Shown here one piece after another: positions 57,206-64,000 of a DNA stretch of 64,000 bases. The first letter of the stretch is position 1; each line of letters begins with the position of its first letter. This stretch comes from Aquicella siphonis (GTDB lineage: Bacteria > Pseudomonadota > Gammaproteobacteria > DSM-16500). The stretch is taken from assembly GCF_902459485.1 (NCBI RefSeq), contig NZ_LR699119.1:1116001-1180000 (forward strand), in the 5' to 3' direction. Below the pieces are notes generated by a model. The model was not told the DNA's origin. It saw nothing but the letters and a program-made list of their open reading frames with translations, and made no database searches. A program made the position numbers and the translations under genes.

Positions 57206-57592
57206 TCAGCGGTCAACAGGCCTGGGATGGCCATTTTCATCTATAGCTACAAATGTGAACATGCCTTCCGCGGCTTTTTTAGGCTTCTCGTCTTGTAAAG
57301 CCAAGGTCCAGGCTTCCATCTTGAACTGCATGGAAGTTCTTCCCACCTTGACCAGATTGGCGTAACAACAGACCGTGTCACCCACGGTGACAGGGCGGAT
57401 AAATACCAGTGAATCAATGGCAACCGTTACGACCCGGCTATGGGCGCGCCGCCGGCCAGCGAATCCGGCACCCATGTCCATGTGGGATACCAGCCACCCG
57501 CCAAAGATATCACCGTTTGCATTGGTATCAGCCGGCATGGCAACCGTTTGTATGACCAGCGTGCCTTGGGGTTCGCTCTGTTTATCTTCCAT
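57206..57592 (-). CDS. yciA: Acyl-CoA thioesterase, YciA type
   Basis: The protein has 128 residues and the hotdog fold. It hydrolyses acyl-CoA to free acid and CoA. NANGDIFGGWLVSHMDMGAG is the family signature with the catalytic Asp, and VTVGDTVCCYANLVKVGRTS is the second conserved block. AAGGAAAC precedes the ATG. It is monocistronic and separated by about 240 bp from lepA. Confidence 0.9.
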   Translation of the reverse strand: MEDKQSEPQGTLVIQTVAMPADTNANGDIFGGWLVSHMDMGAGFAGRRRAHSRVVTVAIDSLVFIRPVTVGDTVCCYANLVKVGRTSMQFKMEAWTLALQDEKPKKAAEGMFTFVAIDENGHPRPVDR

Positions 57593-57833
57593 AATGTTTC
57601 CTTGTGATATAAAAACCCGCCTTAAGACAGTTTATCATCAAATGATTTTCAATATTAAGCATCCGCGGCTTGCATTGGGTAAGAGGGTGGTCAGGTTGGC
57701 TATTCCTGCGGCCGTTGTTCCGATATTTCCGGCTGTCATCTTGTGTGAAGCGGGGATAGCGGTATGGTAATCCATTGGTATATTGGATAAAAATACGTTA
57801 CCATCATTCCCCTAAACGGGGTATCGTGTATCT

Positions 57834-59630
57834 ATGCAAAATATTCGTAATTTTTCAATTATTGCCCATATCGATCATGGTAAGTCGACGCTGGCAGACC
57901 GTCTGATACAGCTTTGCGGCGGACTGAGTGAACGCGAAATGCAGGCGCAGGTTCTGGATTCCATGGACTTGGAGCGAGAGCGCGGCATCACCATCAAGGC
58001 TCATAGTGTGACTCTGCATTATAAGGCAAAAAATGGCCAGACTTACCAGCTTAACTTTATTGATACACCCGGTCATGTTGATTTCTCGTACGAGGTGTCA
58101 CGATCTCTCGCAGCCTGTGAGGGCGCGCTGCTGGTAGTGGACGCCGGACAAGGCGTGGAAGCGCAGACGGTCGCGGTTTGCTATACCGCCCTGGATCAAG
58201 GGCTGGAAGTCGTGCCGGTGCTCAATAAAATTGATTTGCCACAGGCTGATCCGGACCGCGTGATTCATGAAATCGAAGACATCATCGGCCTGGAAGCGCA
58301 AAACGCGGTGCGCATCAGTGCGAAACAAGGCCTGGGTATAGAAGAATTACTGGAAAGACTGATTACAGACATACCAGCGCCCACAGGCGACCCTGACGCT
58401 CCTCTGCAGGCCCTGATTATCGATTCATGGTTTGACTCCTATCTGGGCGTGGTCTCGCTGGTGCGGGTTAAAAACGGTGTTTTGAAGTCGGGTGAAAAAA
58501 TGCAAGTCATGTCAACAGGCAGGGCGCATGAAGTCACAGGACTGGGTGTTTTTACACCCAAGCGCTTTCCAACCGACGCATTGCGGGCGGGCGAAGTCGG
58601 TTATGTGATTGCCGGCATCAAGGACATTAACGGCGCTCCGGTTGGTGACACGCTGACACATGCGCATCATCCGGCAACCGATATGCTTCCAGGATTCAAA
58701 AAGGTCAAGCCCCAGGTTTATGCCGGTTTGTTTCCCATCCACTCGGATGACTTCCCCGCGCTGCGTGATGCGCTGAGCAAGCTGCGTCTTAACGATGCCG
58801 CTCTTTTCTTTGAGCCAGAGTCGTCTGAAGCATTGGGATTTGGGTTTCGCTGCGGATTTCTTGGCATGCTGCATATGGAAATTGTGCAGGAGCGCCTGGA
58901 ACGTGAATACAACCTCGAGCTGATTACAACGGCGCCGACCGTCGTTTACGAAGTATTATCAACCAAGGGTGAAATTCTGCATGTGGATAATCCATCGAAG
59001 CTCCCCCCGGTCAATCATATCGAAGAAATCCGCGAACCGATCGCGCGTGCCAACATTCTGGTTCCCCAGGCGCACCTTGGCAGTGTCATTACCTTGTGTG
59101 TGGAAAAACGCGGGGTGCAAAAAAGTATGTTGTTTCACGGCAGTCAGGTTGCGCTGGTTTACGAACTTCCCATGGGTGAAATTGTCATGGATTTCTTTGA
59201 CAGGCTTAAATCCGTCAGCCGCGGTTACGCCTCTCTGGATTACAGCTTTTCACATTTCCAGACAGCCGACCTGGTCAAGCTGGATATCATGATTAACGGC
59301 GAACGCGTCGATGCTCTCGCCACAATTGTCCACAGAGAACAGGCGCAATCGCGAGGACGTCTTGTCACGGAAAAAATGCGTGAACTGATACCGCGGCAAA
59401 TGTTTGATGTGGCGGTGCAGGCGTCCATTGGCAGTACCATTATCGCACGCCAGACTGTCAAGGCAATGCGGAAAAACGTCACGGCCAAGTGTTACGGCGG
59501 TGATATTTCACGTAAACGCAAATTGCTGGAAAAGCAGAAGGAAGGAAAAAAGCGCATGAAACAACTGGGCAGCGTTGAAGTCCCGCAGGAAGCATTTCTT
59601 GCCGTGTTGAAAATAGACGATAAAAAATAG
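57834..59630 (+). CDS. lepA: Elongation factor 4 (LepA)
   Basis: The protein has 598 residues (E. coli 599). LepA is a translational GTPase that back-translocates or rescues stalled ribosomes. G1 is [10 protein letters not shown]2 ERERGITI, G3 DTPGHVDF and G4 NKIDLPQ. The C-terminal basic domain has [23 protein letters not shown]. It heads the lepA-lepB-rnc-era-recO-pdxJ run. Confidence 0.98.
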   Translation: MQNIRNFSIIAHIDHGKSTLADRLIQLCGGLSEREMQAQVLDSMDLERERGITIKAHSVTLHYKAKNGQTYQLNFIDTPGHVDFSYEVSRSLAACEGALLVVDAGQGVEAQTVAVCYTALDQGLEVVPVLNKIDLPQADPDRVIHEIEDIIGLEAQNAVRISAKQGLGIEELLERLITDIPAPTGDPDAPLQALIIDSWFDSYLGVVSLVRVKNGVLKSGEKMQVMSTGRAHEVTGLGVFTPKRFPTDALRAGEVGYVIAGIKDINGAPVGDTLTHAHHPATDMLPGFKKVKPQVYAGLFPIHSDDFPALRDALSKLRLNDAALFFEPESSEALGFGFRCGFLGMLHMEIVQERLEREYNLELITTAPTVVYEVLSTKGEILHVDNPSKLPPVNHIEEIREPIARANILVPQAHLGSVITLCVEKRGVQKSMLFHGSQVALVYELPMGEIVMDFFDRLKSVSRGYASLDYSFSHFQTADLVKLDIMINGERVDALATIVHREQAQSRGRLVTEKMRELIPRQMFDVAVQASIGSTIIARQTVKAMRKNVTAKCYGGDISRKRKLLEKQKEGKKRMKQLGSVEVPQEAFLAVLKIDDKK

Positions 59631-59734
59631 CCGTGGTCGCGGCATTCGCGGTCTGCGGCCGCATGAAGGTGCGTCCTGTTCAAGATGACAAACAAACCAA
59701 ACCCTGTGACGGGGAAATATAAGAGAAACTGACG

Positions 59735-60526
59735 ATGAATTTTAATTTTGAAATGATCTTGTTCTACGCGACCGTGATATCGGGTTTGATCGCCTTGTTT
59801 GACATTTTGTTTCTGGCGCGCAGGAGACAGCTGGCTCAGAAGGACGCCGCGGAAATCAAGCTGCCGATTATTGTCGATTATGCGCGGTCATTCTTTCCCG
59901 TGCTGCTCATTGTCTTCCTGCTGCGTTCCTTTTTGTTTGAACCCTTTCGCATTCCGTCCGGTTCACTGGAGCCAACCTTGTTGACCGGCGATTTTATTCT
60001 CGTCAACAAATACGATTACGGTATCCGTCTTCCTGTTGTGCACACAAAAATCTACACGAGCGGCGCGCCGAAACGAGGGGACATCATGGTATTCCGCTGG
60101 CCGCCCAACCCATCCTATGATTTCATCAAACGCGTGATCGGACTGCCGGGCGATAAAATCAGTTATATCAATAAAGAGTTGTACGTGAACGGACAAAAAA
60201 TTCCACAGGAATATTTAAAGGAAAGTCTGGCAGTCAATGAAACAGGCAGCGAATGGCAGGCACAGGAAAAACAGGAAGACCTGCTGGGCGTGAAACACCG
60301 CATTTATATCGACACAGCCAAGTCCAGCCAGGATTTTCATGACATTATTGTTCCAAAAGGCATGTATTTTGTCATGGGTGACAACCGCGACGACAGCGCT
60401 GACAGCCGTTATTGGGGATTTGTGCCCGATAAAAACATAGTCGGCAAGGCGGTTCTGGTATGGCTGAGCTGGGACGGCGCCAAAAAGAACTTGCGCTTTA
60501 ACCGCATGGGAAAACTGATTCATTAA
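59735..60526 (+). CDS. lepB: Signal peptidase I
   Basis: The protein has 263 residues. It cleaves signal peptides of secreted proteins at the periplasmic face. Two N-terminal membrane helices (about 5-25 and 50-65) precede the catalytic domain. The Ser/Lys dyad is Ser77 in IPSGSLEPTL and Lys132 in FIKRVIGLPGD. The box MGDNRDDSADSRYWGFV is also typical. It is 104 bp after lepA and 10 bp before rnc. Confidence 0.97.
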   Translation: MNFNFEMILFYATVISGLIALFDILFLARRRQLAQKDAAEIKLPIIVDYARSFFPVLLIVFLLRSFLFEPFRIPSGSLEPTLLTGDFILVNKYDYGIRLPVVHTKIYTSGAPKRGDIMVFRWPPNPSYDFIKRVIGLPGDKISYINKELYVNGQKIPQEYLKESLAVNETGSEWQAQEKQEDLLGVKHRIYIDTAKSSQDFHDIIVPKGMYFVMGDNRDDSADSRYWGFVPDKNIVGKAVLVWLSWDGAKKNLRFNRMGKLIH

Positions 60527-60536
60527 CGGAAACAGA

Positions 60537-61202
60537 ATGAGTGACGAACTATCTTTAAAGCTAAATTATGAATTTAAACAGCCCAAGTATCTCAAGATTG
60601 CATTAACGCATCGCAGCAAGGGCGGCGAACATAATGAACGGCTGGAGTTTTTAGGCGACGCGGTTGTGAACTTTGTAATTGCCGAAATTCTATATCAGCA
60701 GTTTTCCAAGGCGACGGAAGGCGAGTTAAGCCGCTGGCGCGCGTCGCTGGTCAATCGCGACACCCTGGCTGACCTGGCCAAGGAATTTGGACTGGGACGA
60801 TTCCTGTTTTTGGGGCCCGGTGAATTGCGCAGCGGCGGCAGTGAAAGGCAATCCATTCTCTCCTGCGCGATGGAAGCCATTATCGGCGCTGTCTATCTGG
60901 ATGGGGGATTCGATACCGCCAGAAGGAAAATCGCGGAATGGTACAGCCCTTTGCTGCAATCCTTGTCGTCAGCATCCAATCATAAAGACCCCAAGACGCT
61001 GTTGCAGGAATACCTGCAAAGCCGCCGCATGGCACTGCCCGTATACAAGGTTGAAGCCATTTCCGGTGAGGCGCATCAGCAGGTTTTCACCGTGAGCTGC
61101 GCGGTTGAAGGCCTGGAACAGCAGACACTGGGAAAAGGAACAAGCAGGCGCAGGGCAGAACAAGACGCGGCGCAAGCCATGCTGTCGGCATTGAAAAAAT
61201 GA
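60537..61202 (+). CDS. rnc: Ribonuclease III
   Basis: The protein has 221 residues (E. coli 226). RNase III cuts double-stranded RNA in rRNA and mRNA processing. The signature ERLEFLGDAVVNFVIAE contains the catalytic Glu and Asp, with AMEAIIGAVYLDGG supplying the others. A double-strand RNA-binding domain forms the C-terminus (DPKTLLQEYLQSRRMALPVY, then GTSRRRAEQDAAQAML). Confidence 0.98.
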   Translation: MSDELSLKLNYEFKQPKYLKIALTHRSKGGEHNERLEFLGDAVVNFVIAEILYQQFSKATEGELSRWRASLVNRDTLADLAKEFGLGRFLFLGPGELRSGGSERQSILSCAMEAIIGAVYLDGGFDTARRKIAEWYSPLLQSLSSASNHKDPKTLLQEYLQSRRMALPVYKVEAISGEAHQQVFTVSCAVEGLEQQTLGKGTSRRRAEQDAAQAMLSALKK

Positions 61203-61250
61203 TTAATCTGGGCGTTCTGACGCTGTCGCCAACCAAAGAGGCATGTGTAT

Positions 61251-62147
61251 ATGGGTGAAGCAAATATAAAAAAATCCGGTTTTGTCGCGATTATTGGCCG
61301 GCCGAATGTAGGTAAGTCAACCTTGTTGAATTGTCTGGTTGGCGAAAAAGTCAGTATTACTTCTCCCAAGCCGCAAACTACCCGATGGCAGATCCTGGGT
61401 ATCAAGATTTTTCATCAAGCCCAAATCATCTATATCGATACTCCCGGATTGCATCGTGATGAAAAGCGCGCCATGAATCGCTATATGAACCGCATTGCCA
61501 ACGCTGTGATTCTGGATGCGGATGTGATCGTTTTCATGGTGGATGCCACCAGCTGGCGCGGTGAAGACGAAATGGTGTTGAAAAAATTACAGCAATCTGA
61601 AAAGCCGGTGATACTTGCCATTAACAAGGTGGATTTGCTCAAGGATAAAAGCGATTTGCTGCCGCTGATTGATCAATTGAAAGATAAATTTCACTTCACC
61701 CATATTATTCCCCTCTCGGCCATGGCCAGGGACAACACAGAACATCTTGAGGTTGAAATCGCCAAGCTGCTGCCTGAAGGGCCGCAGCTGTACCCGGATG
61801 AACAAGTCACTGATAAAAGCATGCGTTTCCAGGTGGCGGAAATCATACGCGAAAAACTGATTCACGCGACGGAAGAAGAATTGCCTTATACCACCACTGT
61901 TGAAATCGAACAATTTCAGCCAGGCGAAAAACTGACTGAGATAGGCGCAATCATATGGGTTGAGCGCCAGGGCCAAAAAATCATTATCATAGGCAAGAAA
62001 GGCGCGCGGCTGAAAAAAGTCGGAATGCAGGCGCGACGCGAGATAGAGAAACGTCTGGGTCAGAAAGTCTTTTTGCGTCTCTGGGTCAAGGTAAAAGAAA
62101 ACTGGACGGATGATGACAAGGCGCTCAGGAGCCTGGGTTATGAATGA
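61251..62147 (+). CDS. era: GTPase Era
   Basis: The protein has 298 residues from the ATG at 61251, for which AAAGAGG is well placed; a GTG at 61245 is too close to it. Era is a GTPase needed for 16S rRNA maturation and 30S assembly. G1 is GRPNVGKST, G3 DTPGLH and G4 NKVD, and a C-terminal KH domain includes IIIIGKKGARLKKVG. Standard position between rnc and recO. Confidence 0.98.
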   Translation: MGEANIKKSGFVAIIGRPNVGKSTLLNCLVGEKVSITSPKPQTTRWQILGIKIFHQAQIIYIDTPGLHRDEKRAMNRYMNRIANAVILDADVIVFMVDATSWRGEDEMVLKKLQQSEKPVILAINKVDLLKDKSDLLPLIDQLKDKFHFTHIIPLSAMARDNTEHLEVEIAKLLPEGPQLYPDEQVTDKSMRFQVAEIIREKLIHATEEELPYTTTVEIEQFQPGEKLTEIGAIIWVERQGQKIIIIGKKGARLKKVGMQARREIEKRLGQKVFLRLWVKVKENWTDDDKALRSLGYE

Positions 62148-62162
62148 CAGGACGGTGCGGCG

Positions 62163-62930
62163 ATGAAGCGAGTCAATCTTCAGCCTGCTTACGTGCTGCA
62201 CCGGCGTTCGTATCGTGAAAGCAGCTTTCTGATTGAATTATTCACGCCTGAGCATGGCCGCTTGACTGTTGTTGCCCGTGGCGCGCGCAAATCGCGTTCC
62301 GCCAGCCCCGGCCTGCTGCAACCCTTTGTTCCGCTGCTGGTTTCCTTTGCCGGAAAAGGCGAGCTGATGGCTTTGTCCCACGCTGAAGCGCACGGCATGA
62401 TGAGACAATTGCGTGGTGAATGCCTGTTTGCCGGCTTTTATCTTAACGAGTTATTGATGTGTCTTCTGCAAAAATGGGATTCACACCCGGGTTTGTATGC
62501 GGCATATGAAAATGCCGTCGCGGCCCTGTTTGACGGCCCCCTGCAGCAGAAAGTCTTGCGCTCATTTGAAAAATGCCTTCTGGAGGAAATCGGCTACGGC
62601 CTTCTGCCAAAATCGGAAAATTCCCTGCATAATACCTTTTCTCCGGATCAGTTTTACCGGTTTATGCCGGAGCACGGCTTTGTTTTGTGTGAGCCAGGCG
62701 GTTATCGTGAATCTGGCCGTACGCCGGACGGAAAACGGGTTACCCAGGGAAATATTTTTTCAGGGAAAAGTTTAATTGCCATCGCCAAAGACGACTGGCA
62801 GGATGAGACCTGTCTACAGGACGCCAAGCGCCTGACCCGGTTTGTGCTTGCGCCCTTGCTAGGGAGCAGACCAATATATAGCCGGCGTTTATTTATGCAG
62901 CTGGATGAGGAAAAGCAAAATGAAGAATAA
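62163..62930 (+). CDS. recO: DNA repair protein RecO
   Basis: The protein has 255 residues (E. coli 242). RecO loads RecA on SSB-coated DNA with RecR. The N-terminal OB-fold has [19 protein letters not shown] and [15 protein letters not shown]. The C-terminal helical domain is present. No CxxC zinc motif is seen, as in E. coli RecO. It overlaps pdxJ by 11 nt. Confidence 0.95.
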   Translation: MKRVNLQPAYVLHRRSYRESSFLIELFTPEHGRLTVVARGARKSRSASPGLLQPFVPLLVSFAGKGELMALSHAEAHGMMRQLRGECLFAGFYLNELLMCLLQKWDSHPGLYAAYENAVAALFDGPLQQKVLRSFEKCLLEEIGYGLLPKSENSLHNTFSPDQFYRFMPEHGFVLCEPGGYRESGRTPDGKRVTQGNIFSGKSLIAIAKDDWQDETCLQDAKRLTRFVLAPLLGSRPIYSRRLFMQLDEEKQNEE

Positions 62931-63657
62931 CGCGATTTTACTGGGTGTAAACATTGATCACGTGGCGACGTTGCGACAGGCAAGGTTAACCCGTTACCCG
63001 GACCCCGTCGAAGCGGTTTTTGCGGCTGAAAACGGCGGTGCGGACGGAATCACCATTCATTTGCGTGAAGACCGGCGCCATATTCAGGAACGCGATGTGG
63101 AATTGATCAAGGCGGTCACGCAAACGCGCTTGAATCTTGAAATGGCGGTGACTGAATCCATGCTGGCCTATGCTGAAAAAATCCAGCCTGAACACATCTG
63201 TCTCGTGCCTGAAAAACGGGCAGAATTGACCACGGAAGGCGGACTGGATGTCGTCACGCACGAGGCGCACATTCATGAGGCGGTGCGTCGTTTGAAACGG
63301 GCTGGAATGGAAGTATCCCTGTTTATCGATCCAGACGTCAAACAGATTGAGGCGGCGCTGCGATGTGACGCGCCAGTGATTGAAATTCATACCGGCGCCT
63401 ACGCAGACGCGCAAACTGACAGTGATCGCGACAAGGAGTTAAGGCGTATTGTCAAAGCGGTGCATTTTGCGCATCAGGCAGGATTGATAGTCAATGCCGG
63501 ACATGGATTGAACTATCAAAATGTTCAGGCTATCGCCGGCATTGCTGAAATTAATGAGTTGAATATTGGCCATGCCATTATTGCCCGCGCGGTGTTCATC
63601 GGGTTGATACATGCTGTTCGCGAAATGAAGCGGTTAATGGTGGAGGCAAGAAAATGA
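62920..63657 (+). CDS. pdxJ: Pyridoxine 5'-phosphate synthase
   Basis: The protein has 245 residues from the ATG at 62920 (GAGG at 62907); a start at 62905 is in frame but has no signal. PdxJ condenses 1-deoxyxylulose 5-phosphate with 3-amino-2-oxopropyl phosphate into PNP, the last ring-forming step of vitamin B6 synthesis. [35 protein letters not shown] and [11 protein letters not shown] are typical. It overlaps the next gene by 4 nt. Confidence 0.97.
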   Translation: MKNNAILLGVNIDHVATLRQARLTRYPDPVEAVFAAENGGADGITIHLREDRRHIQERDVELIKAVTQTRLNLEMAVTESMLAYAEKIQPEHICLVPEKRAELTTEGGLDVVTHEAHIHEAVRRLKRAGMEVSLFIDPDVKQIEAALRCDAPVIEIHTGAYADAQTDSDRDKELRRIVKAVHFAHQAGLIVNAGHGLNYQNVQAIAGIAEINELNIGHAIIARAVFIGLIHAVREMKRLMVEARK

Positions 63658-64000
63658 TTCGTACCCGTTTTTCTCCCAGTCCCACCGGGATGATCCACCT
63701 TGGCAACGCGCGCGCGGCTTTATTCAGTGCGTTATATGCCGCCAGACATCATGGCGTGTTTATACTCCGCATAGAAGATACAGATGCGGCGCGTTCTGAA
63801 ATCCGTTTTGTGGAATCACTGGAAAATGACTTGAACTGGCTGGGCGTGCACTGGGGAGAAGGGCCGGGCGTGCATGGCGATTATGGGCCGTACTGGCAGT
63901 CTCAGCGGCAGGATATTTATGCGAAATATTATAAAGTCCTGGAAGAAAAAAAACTGATCTATCCCTGTTTTTGCACAGACCAGGAATTATTACTCGCGCG
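63654..64000 (+). CDS. gltX: Glutamyl-tRNA synthetase, 5' part (cut by the window end)
   Basis: The ATG at 63654 overlaps the pdxJ stop (ATGA). 115 codons are visible. The protein starts [20 protein letters not shown], which holds the class I HIGH-like motif as IHLG, followed by [12 protein letters not shown] and by [10 protein letters not shown]. This fits GltX and could also fit a GluQ-type truncated paralogue, because the C-terminal part is outside the window. The symbol is probable, not certain. Confidence 0.8.
   Translation, partial: MIRTRFSPSPTGMIHLGNARAALFSALYAARHHGVFILRIEDTDAARSEIRFVESLENDLNWLGVHWGEGPGVHGDYGPYWQSQRQDIYAKYYKVLEEKKLIYPCFCTDQELLLA

Noticed and set aside
57593-57833. Gap before lepA with a 131-codon frame partly antisense to yciA
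   Set aside because: The frame is mostly the yciA shadow; the rest shows only a probable lepA promoter region without a clear consensus.

Overview
The window is a chromosomal segment of a gammaproteobacterium, most probably a member of the Legionellales (Coxiellaceae-like, for example an Aquicella-type amoeba-associated organism). This assignment is an inference. It rests on conserved gene blocks (tRNA-Leu/tig/clpP/clpX/lon/hupB/tRNA-Val/tRNA-Asp/ppiD; valS/holC/pepA with divergent lptF/lptG; lepA/lepB/rnc/era/recO/pdxJ/gltX) interleaved with genes typical of host-adapted Legionellales. These include an F-box protein, a Legionella ChiA-like chitinase, a VirK-like protein and several orphan genes.

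Layout. 0-9 kb: a 1068-residue protein with an F-box, pentapeptide repeats and a C-terminal CaaX box (CLLS); then an FKBP isomerase, an HdeD-like membrane protein, a short-chain dehydrogenase, an orphan gene, a small lipoprotein, a methyltransferase and a peptide deformylase homologue. 8.8-10.2 kb: a secreted PI-PLC-like protein. 10.3-19.4 kb: the protein-quality-control block (trigger factor, ClpP, ClpX, Lon, HU, PpiD) with three tRNA genes. 19.4-25.1 kb: isoaspartyl peptidase, then dnaE with two small downstream genes. 25.4-31.2 kb: a cysteine-rich lipoprotein, accA-tilS, a small membrane protein, pyrG-kdsA. 31.2-34.4 kb: a three-gene orphan island in the place where eno commonly follows kdsA. 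34.4-46.3 kb: valS-holC-pepA, lptF-lptG, htpG, ald and a second M17 aminopeptidase. 46.3-52.2 kb: a caspase-clan-like orphan, a GH18 chitinase and a SulP-STAS-carbonic anhydrase fusion. 52.4-57.6 kb: kbl-tdh, a flavin reductase, VirK-like, an orphan, sdhE-ygfX and an acyl-CoA thioesterase. 57.8-64 kb: lepA-lepB-rnc-era-recO-pdxJ-gltX, with gltX cut by the window end.

The most interesting signal is a candidate effector regulon. The F-box/CaaX gene (site 148-180), an orphan in the kdsA island (site 32562-32594) and an orphan beside sdhE (minus-strand site 56428-56460) share one promoter architecture. Each has two TTAA-type half-sites 11 nt apart, with a -10-like hexamer exactly 15 nt after the second half-site. 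This resembles the tandem PmrA box that controls Dot/Icm effectors in Legionella and Coxiella. A fourth, weaker copy precedes the orphan at 6119. The F-box/CaaX protein combines host-ubiquitin and host-prenylation signals in one polypeptide, as Legionella AnkB does, but with pentapeptide repeats instead of ankyrins. Other leads are a His/Cys dyad like that of clan CD peptidases in the 46.3-47.3 kb orphan, and a 23-nt imperfect palindrome that covers the htpG Shine-Dalgarno.

I saw no insertion sequence, prophage, integrase or CRISPR array.
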